DNA of 33,959 bases from positions 1 to 33,959 of the forward strand of contig HF989906.1 of the NCBI GenBank assembly GCA_000432255.1. Reading direction: 5' to 3'. A model generated the notes under the pieces. It ran no database searches. It was not told where the DNA came from and saw nothing but the letters and a program-made list of their open reading frames with translations. The stretch comes from Acholeplasma sp. CAG:878. Its GTDB lineage: Bacteria; Bacillota_I; Bacilli_A; RF39; UBA660. This document shows positions 7,169-14,584 of the stretch, one piece after another; position 1 is the stretch's first letter, and the number at the start of each line of letters is the position of its first letter. The translations under genes were made by a program, and so were the position numbers.

Positions 7169-7558
7169 CTAAAACAATTCAATAAACTTTGGTACATAAA
7201 TTATAAGACCTGATACTGCTCCTAACATTGATGTAAAAAAAACAGAAGCTGAAGCTGTATCTTTGGCTACTTTCGCTAATTTATTATATTCATGTGTTAC
7301 CATATCACATACTGCTTCAATGGCTGTATTAAGTAATTCTAATGACGCTGTTACACTTAGTAAAAAAATTGTAATTATCCATTCAAAATTACTTATTTTA
7401 AATAAAATACCTAGAGTAATAGCAATAATAGTTACAATTAAATGAACAAGCATACTTTGTTCGTTTTTATAAGCGTACTTTAAACCATCTAAAGAATATT
7501 TAAAACTTTTCAAAAACCTTTTAAAACCAAACTCTTTATTTCGAAATTCCGAATTCAT
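7169..7558 (-). CDS. dgkA: Diacylglycerol/undecaprenol kinase (DgkA family), copy 1
   Basis: A small membrane kinase of 129 aa with three predicted helices. In Gram-positives the family (UdpK) phosphorylates undecaprenol to recycle the cell-wall lipid carrier. The signature is ELLNTAIEAVCDMVTHEYNKLAK followed by AKDTASASV. The conserved Glu, Asn, Asp and Lys-Asp are present, but the usual 'AVVD' is AVCD. AGGAGG lies before the ATG, and the gene overlaps ybeY by 23 bases. A second copy lies at 20729-21109. Confidence 0.9.
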   Translation of the reverse strand: MNSEFRNKEFGFKRFLKSFKYSLDGLKYAYKNEQSMLVHLIVTIIAITLGILFKISNFEWIITIFLLSVTASLELLNTAIEAVCDMVTHEYNKLAKVAKDTASASVFFTSMLGAVSGLIIYVPKFIELF

Positions 7559-7973
7559 TTAAAATAACCTCCTGCTTTTTAAACATTATTTCTTCATCTT
7601 CTTTTTTCATATGATCATAACCTAATAAATGTAATAATCCATGAATTGTTAAAAAACTTAACTCTCTTAAATAAGAATGACCATAATAATCTGCTTGTTC
7701 TTTAGCTTTTTCATATGATATATAAATATCTCCTAACATTCTTATTTCAAGGTCAATATCGTGAAAATCTTCTAAAGCAAAGCTTATTACATCTGTTACT
7801 CTATCAATCCCACGATATTCTTTATTTAATTCATGTATTTTATTGTTATCTACAATAATAACATTAAAAATTGCATTTTCTAATTTTTCTCTTTTAACAG
7901 CATAACTAATTAGTTCATTAACTTTTTCTAATTCTTCTATCATAACATTTGTCGTATTTATTAATTCAAACAT
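7536..7973 (-). CDS. ybeY: Endoribonuclease YbeY
   Basis: YbeY is a zinc-dependent RNase for 16S rRNA 3' maturation and ribosome quality control. The 145-aa protein has the complete metal motif HGLLHLLGYDH (His111, His115, His121) and the upstream NKEYRGIDRVTDVISF segment typical of the family. It follows the VanZ-like gene closely and overlaps dgkA. The order ybeY-dgkA-era is conserved in Firmicutes. Confidence 0.95.
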   Translation of the reverse strand: MFELINTTNVMIEELEKVNELISYAVKREKLENAIFNVIIVDNNKIHELNKEYRGIDRVTDVISFALEDFHDIDLEIRMLGDIYISYEKAKEQADYYGHSYLRELSFLTIHGLLHLLGYDHMKKEDEEIMFKKQEVILNEFGISK

Positions 7974-7977
7974 ATAA

Positions 7978-8571
7978 CTACCCCACTAAATAAATAATTG
8001 CCATTACAATTAAAATTACCATAATTATACTATAAATCCAACCTTTTTTCAACCAATTAGGAAGGTGTTTTTCTATTTTACCTAATATATAAAATAATAA
8101 AAATCCAATCAAACCACCAATTACATTTAAAATTATGTCATCAATATCAAATACTCGTCCAATTAATAATTGAGTTACTTCGATTGTAACCGAAGTAATA
8201 AAAGATAAAATTATTATTGAATATGGTTTTTCTAATTTTAAAAAGTAAGAAATAAGAAAACCGAAAGGAATAAACATAAGCATATTTCCTATAACATTGT
8301 GAAAGAATAATTTTGTTCCAAATTCATATCTAAACATTTCTTTAAACAAAGTGAAATTAGATGTTGACCATGATACATCTTGAAAAGTTACAACATAAAA
8401 TAAACACATAATATAAATAATTGAAATCAAATAAAGTAATTCTTTATATAGTATCAGTGGTTTTTTGTTTTTGTATAAATACACTGCTCTTAATTGAACG
8501 GCAATAATAGAGCATATTAAAAGCATAGGCCACACTTCTTCAAATATTGAAACAATAGAGTTTTTAAACAT
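7978..8571 (-). CDS. VanZ-like family membrane protein
   Basis: A 197-aa protein with about five hydrophobic helices. Its VanZ-like signature includes the NVIGNMLMFIPFGFLI segment and DIDDIILNVIGGLIGFLLF. Some VanZ proteins confer low-level teicoplanin resistance, but for most the role is unknown. The start is taken at ATG 8571 behind GGAAGTG; the upstream TTG is less likely. The first base of this ATG lies next to the yqfD stop. In B. subtilis the corresponding position holds phoH and yqfF, so its presence here is unusual. Confidence 0.8.
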   Translation of the reverse strand: MFKNSIVSIFEEVWPMLLICSIIAVQLRAVYLYKNKKPLILYKELLYLISIIYIMCLFYVVTFQDVSWSTSNFTLFKEMFRYEFGTKLFFHNVIGNMLMFIPFGFLISYFLKLEKPYSIIILSFITSVTIEVTQLLIGRVFDIDDIILNVIGGLIGFLLFYILGKIEKHLPNWLKKGWIYSIIMVILIVMAIIYLVG

Positions 8572-8572
8572 A

Positions 8573-9730
8573 TTATTCACTTCCAATCGTTACATAATCT
8601 GTTATATTTTCATATATTGCATAAAATACTTTAACTTCCACTTTTTCATCTTCTATATTTGTTTTTAATATATTAGTTGAAATTATATATTCATCATCAT
8701 CTAAATTAAGTTCTATTTTTTTCTTTGATAATTCTAAGGCTTTATTAATCGCTTGTTCATAGGTCAAAACTTCACTAATGTTTATAGTCTCTACTTGACT
8801 TTGCCTATATATTCCAATTGGTAAAAATAAATGATTTAATAATTTACTTTCTTCTATTTTTTTATATTTTTTACCGAATTGAAATTCTTTATTTAAAAAT
8901 CTAAAAACAAATTTTTCTTGTTTTAAGGAGGTTTCTTTTTCTTCAAGATAGAAAAGAGGATAAGTTACGCTAACATCATACCAAACCTCACCATATATAG
9001 TACCTTCCGCACCTGTGATTTCTTTTATCTCATCGTTTAATTTAACTTCACCAGTAATTACAACTTCACCTTTTTTTACATGTTCATTTTTTGTTTTTAG
9101 TATTTCTCCTTTTTTAGCTACAACATTTTTAATGATTGCATCTTTACTTGATACAATATGAACTTTATTTGATTCTGTATTTTTAGGAATCGTTAACCTC
9201 TCTTGTAACCTCACTATATATTTAGTTCCTAAGCTTTCAATTTCTAACCATTCTATTTTGTCTTTGTATTTTTCTAAAATACTATTTTTAATAGTTTGCA
9301 ATTCATTAAAACTTTTTTTAAATGTTCTTTCTTTTATGTTATATGTTTCTAACTCATTTAAAATAAACTTCCTTACATCACTACTATTATGAACAACTTC
9401 AATTTTAAAAATTACATTACTTAAAAAAACAATAATAAATATTCCAAATAAACTAAATAACAATAAAAACATATTAAGTTTTAGTTTTTTTTGTAACTTA
9501 ATTATACCATAAATATCTACTATTGTAACCTCATAAATAGTTTTTAAATCTAGTATTTTGTTATAATCACTTTTATATATTATTATGTCAACCTCATTAT
9601 ATTTTATATAATCTATTTTTAATAGTTCAATATTATTGGTTACTAATCTTTTTATAAATCTCTCAATGTTTTTTCCTTTAACTTTTATTTTTAATTTATT
9701 TTTAAAATCATATATAATTTTATTTTTCAT
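8573..9730 (-). CDS. yqfD: Sporulation-associated membrane protein YqfD
   Basis: A 385-aa protein with an N-terminal YqfC/YabP-like domain, one membrane helix (about 85-108, LFSLFGIFIIVFLSNVIF) and a large extracytoplasmic domain. It includes EWLEIESLGTKYIVRLQER and later KKGEVVITGEV and AEGTIYGEVWY. These match the YqfD family, needed for efficient sporulation in B. subtilis. The ATG follows AGGTGA and is three bases after yqfC. The gene pair yqfC-yqfD upstream of ybeY/era is conserved in spore formers; whether this organism makes spores cannot be told from the window. Confidence 0.88.
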   Translation of the reverse strand: MKNKIIYDFKNKLKIKVKGKNIERFIKRLVTNNIELLKIDYIKYNEVDIIIYKSDYNKILDLKTIYEVTIVDIYGIIKLQKKLKLNMFLLLFSLFGIFIIVFLSNVIFKIEVVHNSSDVRKFILNELETYNIKERTFKKSFNELQTIKNSILEKYKDKIEWLEIESLGTKYIVRLQERLTIPKNTESNKVHIVSSKDAIIKNVVAKKGEILKTKNEHVKKGEVVITGEVKLNDEIKEITGAEGTIYGEVWYDVSVTYPLFYLEEKETSLKQEKFVFRFLNKEFQFGKKYKKIEESKLLNHLFLPIGIYRQSQVETINISEVLTYEQAINKALELSKKKIELNLDDDEYIISTNILKTNIEDEKVEVKVFYAIYENITDYVTIGSE

Positions 9731-9733
9731 ATC

Positions 9734-9970
9734 TCACCTAAATTCAATATTATCTATTTTTCCTTCAACTAAAACTTCATCATTCAAAAGCTTTTTAACA
9801 ACTAAATTACATCCTTTAATAGTAATTATTTTATTTGCTGAAACTATAACTTTATCATTGTCAAAATGTTTTATTGTATCATAATTTATAATGCTTACTT
9901 TATTATCAATATAAATAACTTTTGTTTCTGGTTCTATAAGGTAATTTCTAAATTCGTCTAAAATTTTCAT
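9734..9970 (-). CDS. yqfC: YabP/YqfC family protein
   Basis: A 78-aa protein with the hydrophobic beta pattern KVIYIDNKVSIINYDTIKHF and KIITIKGCNLVVKKLLNDEV followed by VEGKI, typical of the YabP/YqfC family. In B. subtilis these are sporulation proteins under sigma-E; here no such promoter was identified. It is the first gene of a nine-gene minus-strand operon and lies just downstream of the yqeH terminator. Confidence 0.85.
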   Translation of the reverse strand: MKILDEFRNYLIEPETKVIYIDNKVSIINYDTIKHFDNDKVIVSANKIITIKGCNLVVKKLLNDEVLVEGKIDNIEFR

Positions 9971-9993
9971 ATAACCACCTATATAATTGTATG

Positions 9994-10029
9994 AAAAAAC
10001 CTATATAATTTGTTAAATTTATATAGGTT
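9994..10029 (-). terminator. Terminator of yqeG-yqeH
   Basis: On the minus strand AACCTATATAA pairs perfectly with TTATATAGGTT (11 pairs) around a 10-base loop and runs into a T6 tract. The hairpin overlaps the yqeH stop codon. Confidence 0.8.
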
Positions 10030-10948
10030 AAATTAATGATTTTCTTGTATATACACTAACTTTATCCAATGTATATATAACAAACTTACTTGTTTTACTT
10101 ACTTTTATAAATCCTAATCCTTGAATTACAATATCAAAGCCATTCTTTGCTTCAATTTCGTGTTTCACTAAATCAGTAGTTACTTCTCTATAAACTCTTT
10201 TTATGTTTAAACTATTTGACATAAATAAAGTAATATTAGTATTATTAGTTTTTATTATTGCAAATTCATCAATTATAATTGATTGTTCACTTTTTATTTG
10301 ATATGTAATCGGTTTTAGTTCCTTACTAGGCGTTATTTTCTTTAATTGTTTTGATGAAACATAGTTGGTAATATTACCCAAATCTATTATACCTGGTGTG
10401 TCATAAAATGTTAGATTCGGCAATTTTATTTCTAAAATATCTAGAGTTGTTGAAGGAAGTGGACTTGTGGTAATTCTTAATTCACTTTCAAAATAATTAT
10501 ATAATAATTTATTAATTAATGTTGATTTACCAGCGTTTGTAAAACCAATTAAATACACTTTTTTATGTTTTTTTATAATTTCAACTAGTTCATCTAATTG
10601 ATAATTCTTATTGCTACTTATTATTATTTTGTCAGATACTTTTACTTTGTAATCATAGTTTAAAAGATTTTCTTCATAAACACTTTTTGGTAATATATCT
10701 CTTTTAGTTAATACTAAAATTACTTCACCTTTTAAATATTCGTTTATTTTAGTTAAATCAGCCAAATCAAATAAATCAACAATTAGTAATTTCAATTCTT
10801 TTTCAGGTATATTTTTTAAAATATCAATATAAGCACTATTATTAAGTTCTACTTTCGTATATTCATTATAATTTCTTATTCTAAAGCATCTTTCACATAA
10901 TATTTTACCAGATTCAATAATAGCACCACAGCCACTACATTTATTCAT
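10028..10948 (-). CDS. yqeH: Ribosome biogenesis GTPase YqeH
   Basis: A circularly permuted GTPase acting in 30S assembly. An N-terminal zinc finger uses Cys4, Cys7, Cys18 and Cys21. Permuted G motifs follow in the order G4 TKRD (81-84), G1 GFTNAGKS (135-142), G3 DTPG (183-186), then a C-terminal domain. At 306 aa it is somewhat shorter than the B. subtilis protein. It overlaps the end of yqeG by eight bases, the same gene pair as in Bacillus. Confidence 0.93.
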   Translation of the reverse strand: MNKCSGCGAIIESGKILCERCFRIRNYNEYTKVELNNSAYIDILKNIPEKELKLLIVDLFDLADLTKINEYLKGEVILVLTKRDILPKSVYEENLLNYDYKVKVSDKIIISSNKNYQLDELVEIIKKHKKVYLIGFTNAGKSTLINKLLYNYFESELRITTSPLPSTTLDILEIKLPNLTFYDTPGIIDLGNITNYVSSKQLKKITPSKELKPITYQIKSEQSIIIDEFAIIKTNNTNITLFMSNSLNIKRVYREVTTDLVKHEIEAKNGFDIVIQGLGFIKVSKTSKFVIYTLDKVSVYTRKSLI

Positions 10949-11462
10949 AATATTTTCCTTTTGTAAATAAGTTATTATCGCGAAGGCGTTTTATGATTTG
11001 ATTTTCAAAATAACGATTTATTTTAGTCCATGGTTTTTCTTTTGTTCCAATCGGATTAACTAAAATTGTTGTTATTAAAACATTGTTTCCACCTTTAATA
11101 TCAGTTAACATTTGATCTCCTATTATAGCCGCTTCGGTTGCTTCAATATTATAAGTTTCTAATACTTTTAAAAATTTCTTTTTAAATGGTTTATGTGCAT
11201 TAATACAACAATCTACCTCTAACATATCTTTAAATGGTTTTACTCTTGATTTACCACTATTAGAAAATATAATTATTTTAAACCCTTTTTCTTTTAGTTC
11301 ATCAAATAATTCTTTTGTTTTTTTATTTGGCTCTTTTAGTGTTATAGGTGCAAGTGTATTATCTAAATCAAACATTAAAAACTTTATTCCTCTTGATAAT
11401 AAAGCATCATAATTTATATTATAAATACTTTTTTGGTATATATCAGGTACATATTTTTCCAT
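10941..11462 (-). CDS. yqeG: YqeG family HAD IIIA-type phosphatase
   Basis: A 173-aa protein starting MEKYVPDIYQ at ATG 11462 behind GGGAGG; the open frame extends nine codons further but without a better site. HAD motifs are FDLDNTLAP (nucleophile and acid Asp), IIFSNSGK (motif II Ser) and AAIIGDQMLTDI (motif IV Asp). A catalytic Lys in NAHKPFKK is also visible. The physiological substrate is not established for this family. It is in an operon with yqeH. Confidence 0.9.
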   Translation of the reverse strand: MEKYVPDIYQKSIYNINYDALLSRGIKFLMFDLDNTLAPITLKEPNKKTKELFDELKEKGFKIIIFSNSGKSRVKPFKDMLEVDCCINAHKPFKKKFLKVLETYNIEATEAAIIGDQMLTDIKGGNNVLITTILVNPIGTKEKPWTKINRYFENQIIKRLRDNNLFTKGKYYE

Positions 11463-11541
11463 AAAAAACCTCCCATTTAATTTTATCATACTTTTATATA
11501 TTTAACAACAAATTACAACTTATTTACAGTAAATCAAAAGT

Positions 11542-11566
11542 AAAAAGGATAAATAATTATCCCTTT
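11542..11566 (-). terminator. Terminator of the ABC exporter gene
   Basis: On the minus strand AAAGGGATAA pairs with TTATCCTTTT (one G.U) around a 4-base loop and runs into T5. It lies five bases after the exporter stop. Confidence 0.7.
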
Positions 11567-11570
11567 GAAT

Positions 11571-13292
11571 TTAAAGTTCTGTTTTGTATAAATCTTGATA
11601 AATTTTATTTGTTTTTAATAATTGTTCGTGTGTTCCAGAAGCTATTATTTTACCTTGATCAACCACATGTATTATATCAGCATCAATAATAGTTGATAAT
11701 CTATGAGCAACTATTATAATCGTATGATTTTTAATTAAATTATCAATTGCTTTTTTAATATACTCTTGTGATTCATTATCTAAAGCACTAGTAGCTTCAT
11801 CAAATAAAATAACTTTTCCTTTTTTTGATAAGGTTCTTGCAATTGATAACCTTTGTTTTTGACCACCTGATAAATTAACGCCACCTTCTCCTAAAATAGT
11901 ATTGTATTTTTTAGGCAATGACATTATATAGTCATCAATGTAAGCCATTTTACAATAATTTCTTATTTCTTTTAATTTTATATTTTTTGAAACCAATTCA
12001 AAATTTTCTTTAATCGTTTTATTAAATATAAATGGTTCTTGCCTAATAATTGATATATTTTTTCTTAAACTTTCTTCAGTTAAATCAGCTATATTTACTC
12101 CATCCAATAATATCTCACCACTTGTTGGATTAAATATTCTAGTAAGCATATTAAACAAAGTTGTTTTTCCTTGCCCAGATTTTCCAACTATAGCTACTTT
12201 CTTATTAGGTTCAATTTTTAAATTAAAGTTCTTTAGGGTTATATCTTCATCAGGATAAGCAAAAGATACATTTTTAAACTCAATTACGCCTTTTGCATCC
12301 TTTATGTTAATACTACCAAATTGTTCATCTTTGTATAATCTATTCTCTAGTATTTCGTTTACTCTAGAAAGTGATACAACCATTTTTTGATATGTTTGTG
12401 TTAAATCATTTATGTTTTCAATTAACCACATATATCTATATACATAATATGTCATAGCTATAAAAAATGCTAAACTAACTTGTTTATAATATAGTAATAT
12501 TACACACGTTATAAACACACCTACTTCTAATATACATTTTAAAAATTGAGTAATAATATTAAATTGTTTTTGGATTTCTATTTCAGTTTCTGATTTTTTA
12601 TAAATCATTTTTATTATATCTGTCATATTTGAAATCAAACTATTTTTAATTCCTAAAGTTTTAATCTCTCTTATACCTCTAATTGATTCATTAGTTAATG
12701 ATGTAAATTTATCTTGTTCCTGTTTTCTTTCTTTATGAATTTGTTTCATTTTTGGTGTATACTTTTTAATTACTAACAACAAAAATCCAACTAATATAAT
12801 TATTTCAATCCCAACAATCCATGAGTTTATAAAAACATAAACAATTATAATTAATGATGAAACTAGTGAAGAAAACATATTTAAAAGTCTACCAAAAGCA
12901 AAGCTTAGAGAATCAGCATCATTGGTTATTCTATTGATAATCTCACCAGATGAATGTTTTTCATAAGCTACTGCTGGTAATTCTAGTGCTTTACTATAAG
13001 AATAAAAGCCTAATTTTCTAGTTAATTTACTTTCTATTTTATATAACATTGAATTTGCTTTTTGAGAAAGAATTCCTTCTATTATTATTTCCACTGCAAA
13101 ATATATAAGCAAATATGTTATAGCTTTTTTTACTTGTAATTCAGTTATTGCCTCAACTGCAATACCATTTAAGTAACCTGTTAATATTGAACATATACCA
13201 TTTATAAATATAATTGTACTAGCAATTATCAATCTTTTTTTATCGTCACCTATAAATTTTATTAATGGTTTGAATTCTTTTAAATTTTTCAT
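11571..13292 (-). CDS. ABC exporter, fused permease-ATPase, multidrug/peptide type
   Basis: A 573-aa half-transporter. The start is ATG 13292 (MKNLKEFKPLIKFIGDDK) behind GGAGG; a longer frame exists but runs into the upstream terminator. Six membrane helices lie in about residues 20-310 with the type I exporter segment GEIINRITNDADSL. The ATPase domain has Walker A VGKSGQGKTT (about 368), signature LSGGQKQR (about 472), Walker B VILFDEATSALD and the H-loop VAHRLST. It probably exports a drug, lipid or peptide as a homodimer; substrate unknown. Upstream are a promoter, a 25-aa leader ORF and a terminator hairpin, suggesting attenuation control. Confidence 0.9.
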   Translation of the reverse strand: MKNLKEFKPLIKFIGDDKKRLIIASTIIFINGICSILTGYLNGIAVEAITELQVKKAITYLLIYFAVEIIIEGILSQKANSMLYKIESKLTRKLGFYSYSKALELPAVAYEKHSSGEIINRITNDADSLSFAFGRLLNMFSSLVSSLIIIVYVFINSWIVGIEIIILVGFLLLVIKKYTPKMKQIHKERKQEQDKFTSLTNESIRGIREIKTLGIKNSLISNMTDIIKMIYKKSETEIEIQKQFNIITQFLKCILEVGVFITCVILLYYKQVSLAFFIAMTYYVYRYMWLIENINDLTQTYQKMVVSLSRVNEILENRLYKDEQFGSINIKDAKGVIEFKNVSFAYPDEDITLKNFNLKIEPNKKVAIVGKSGQGKTTLFNMLTRIFNPTSGEILLDGVNIADLTEESLRKNISIIRQEPFIFNKTIKENFELVSKNIKLKEIRNYCKMAYIDDYIMSLPKKYNTILGEGGVNLSGGQKQRLSIARTLSKKGKVILFDEATSALDNESQEYIKKAIDNLIKNHTIIIVAHRLSTIIDADIIHVVDQGKIIASGTHEQLLKTNKIYQDLYKTEL

Positions 13293-13307
13293 ACTACCTC
13301 CTTGTAA

Positions 13308-13331
13308 TAAAAAAACTACTTTTAAAGTAGT
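13308..13331 (-). terminator. Attenuator terminator before the ABC exporter
   Basis: On the minus strand ACTACTT/AAGTAGT with a 3-base loop is followed by seven T (plus-strand A at 13309-13315). It lies between the promoter at 13454-13482 and the exporter start at 13292, so most transcripts would stop here unless the hairpin is prevented. Its 5' arm can also pair with the leader ORF. Confidence 0.75.
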
Positions 13332-13392
13332 CACAAGTATATTTTAACAAGTGAAAAAACAAGAAATGTCCTTCACTTTTCCTATGACTACT
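13326..13392 (-). promoter_or_regulatory. Predicted antiterminator pairing
   Basis: AGTAGTCA inside the leader ORF (minus strand of 13385-13392, codons about 10-12) is the exact reverse complement of TGACTACT, the 5' arm of the terminator (13326-13333). If this eight-base pairing forms, the terminator cannot. A ribosome position that leaves 13385-13392 free, such as stalling on the first codons, would switch the exporter on. The pairing is visible in the sequence; the regulation is inference. Confidence 0.55.
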
Positions 13393-13421
13393 AAATTATT
13401 AAAAACAACTAAATTTCTCAT
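13344..13421 (-). CDS. Leader peptide, 25 aa, for the ABC exporter
   Basis: The ORF MRNLVVFNNLVVIGKVKDIS plus five residues ending FFTC sits 52 bases before the exporter start. AAGGAG about seven bases before the ATG is one of the better ribosome binding sites in the window. The stop lies about ten bases before the terminator hairpin, as expected for translation-coupled attenuation of resistance genes. It carries no known family signature. It could instead be a small functional peptide, but overlap with the antiterminator favours a regulatory role. Confidence 0.6.
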   Translation of the reverse strand: MRNLVVFNNLVVIGKVKDISCFFTC

Positions 13422-13453
13422 TTTTCCACTCCTTCCTCTTTAAATTCAATTAA

Positions 13454-13482
13454 ATAATAACATTATTAACAATATTTGTCAA
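13454..13482 (-). promoter_or_regulatory. Promoter of the leader peptide/ABC exporter
   Basis: On the minus strand a perfect -35 TTGACA (13477-13482), a 17-base spacer and -10 TATTAT (13454-13459). Transcription should start near 13447 and run through the 25-aa leader. Confidence 0.8.
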
Positions 13483-13502
13483 ATATATTATATGTTTTTA
13501 AA

Positions 13503-13525
13503 GAAAAAGCCTAGATTTCTCTAGG
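13503..13525 (-). terminator. Terminator of the signal peptidase operon
   Basis: CCTAGA-GAAA-TCTAGG on the minus strand, a six-pair stem with a GAAA tetraloop, followed by CTTTTTCTTT. It overlaps the TAG stop of the signal peptidase gene. Confidence 0.75.
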
Positions 13526-13967
13526 TTAATCTCAAAATCATTATTCCTTTAACATCTGATAACTTAACTGAACCAAAATCTCTACTATCAGAGGAAAAAA
13601 TCCTATTATCTCCTAAAACAAAAATTTCATTACTAGGAATTAAATCAACAATTAAATCACTTGTAACAGATTTTTTAAAATTTTCTGATACTTCTTCACC
13701 ATTAACATATAAATTATTTTTTCTGTATTCAATTTTTTCTCCCGGTAATCCAATTACTCTTTTAATAAATAAACTATTATTAAATTTGAAAATAACTATA
13801 TCAAATCTTTTAATATTCTTAATGTTTCTTTTATATATAACAATATCATTATTGTTTAATGTCGGTTGCATAGATTCACCATCTACTTTTGCAAATTCAA
13901 TATTTAGAAAAAAATATAAAATACTCAATAAAAATATAACAAAAAAACATTTTTTTATTTTTACCAT
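13521..13967 (-). CDS. lepB: Signal peptidase I
   Basis: A 148-aa membrane serine peptidase that cuts Sec signal peptides. One N-terminal helix (about 5-22) precedes box B GESMQPTL with catalytic Ser32. Box D FIKRVIGLPGE holds Lys69, and box E reads LGDNR.FSSDSR.FG. It is complete and short, as in Gram-positive enzymes. I take ATG 13967, which overlaps the stop of the ATPase gene, over an upstream ATG at 13985; neither has a strong ribosome binding site. Being third in an operon with a lactococcin-972-type transporter suggests a dedicated role, but a general housekeeping role is equally possible. Confidence 0.9.
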   Translation of the reverse strand: MVKIKKCFFVIFLLSILYFFLNIEFAKVDGESMQPTLNNNDIVIYKRNIKNIKRFDIVIFKFNNSLFIKRVIGLPGEKIEYRKNNLYVNGEEVSENFKKSVTSDLIVDLIPSNEIFVLGDNRIFSSDSRDFGSVKLSDVKGIMILRLT

Positions 13968-14584
13968 CTTATTACATCGTCGCATTCATTAGCCAAACTA
14001 AGAGAGTGAGTAACAATAATAATTAATTTACCATCTTCTTTTAATTTTTTTAATATTTTCATAACTTTATCGGTATTTTCTGCATCAAGATTTCCAGTTG
14101 GTTCATCTGCTAAAATAATGTTTCCTTTTTTTAAAATAACTCTTGCCAAAGCAACTCTTTGTTGTTCCCCACCACTTAGTGTAAATATTTTTTTATCATT
14201 AAATTCATTCAAATCAACTAATTCTAACGCTTCATTTATTTTTTCCTTTTTTACATTTTTTGATAATTTTTCGTATTCTAATGCAAGTAACAAATTTTGT
14301 TCAACAGTTTCATTATCTATTAAAGCATAATTTTGAAATAGATAATTAATATTATTTCTAATAAATTCATTTCTCTGACTTTCATTCGTTATTAAAACTC
14401 CATCATATAAAACTTTTCCTTTATAATCAGTATCAAGTAAACCTAATATATTAAGTAGTGTTGTTTTACCACAACCGCTTTTTCCAACAATTGCAGTTAT
14501 TTTTCCATCTAAAAATTCATAATTAAAATTTTTTATAATTTCTTTATTATCAAATGATTTTTCTAAATTTTCAACTTTAATCAT
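13961..14584 (-). CDS. ABC transporter ATPase, lactococcin-972/MacB-like group
   Basis: A 207-aa stand-alone ATPase with Walker A VGKSGCGKTT, the Q-loop region NINYLFQNYALIDNETVEQN, signature LSGGEQQR and Walker B ILADEPTGNLD. The NYLFQNYALIDNETVE phrase is characteristic of the 'putative bacteriocin export ABC transporter, lactococcin 972 group' family. AAGGAG precedes the ATG, which overlaps the permease stop. It should pair with the 717-aa permease to form an exporter or an immunity/resistance pump. Confidence 0.88.
   Translation of the reverse strand: MIKVENLEKSFDNKEIIKNFNYEFLDGKITAIVGKSGCGKTTLLNILGLLDTDYKGKVLYDGVLITNESQRNEFIRNNINYLFQNYALIDNETVEQNLLLALEYEKLSKNVKKEKINEALELVDLNEFNDKKIFTLSGGEQQRVALARVILKKGNIILADEPTGNLDAENTDKVMKILKKLKEDGKLIIIVTHSLSLANECDDVIRW

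Larger units (their letters stand above)
13448..13530. repeat. Intergenic repeat copy 1 (promoter plus terminator)
   Basis: This stretch repeats at 16747-16813. The promoter part (about 31 bases ending tttgtcaa) matches at roughly 27 positions. The terminator part cctagatttctctaggttaa is identical over 21 bases. The spacing between the two parts is longer here. Confidence 0.7.

Noticed and set aside
13308..13421. T-box or metabolite riboswitch upstream of the ABC exporter
   Set aside because: No T-box sequence and the leader is too short; a translated ORF with a terminator explains the region better.
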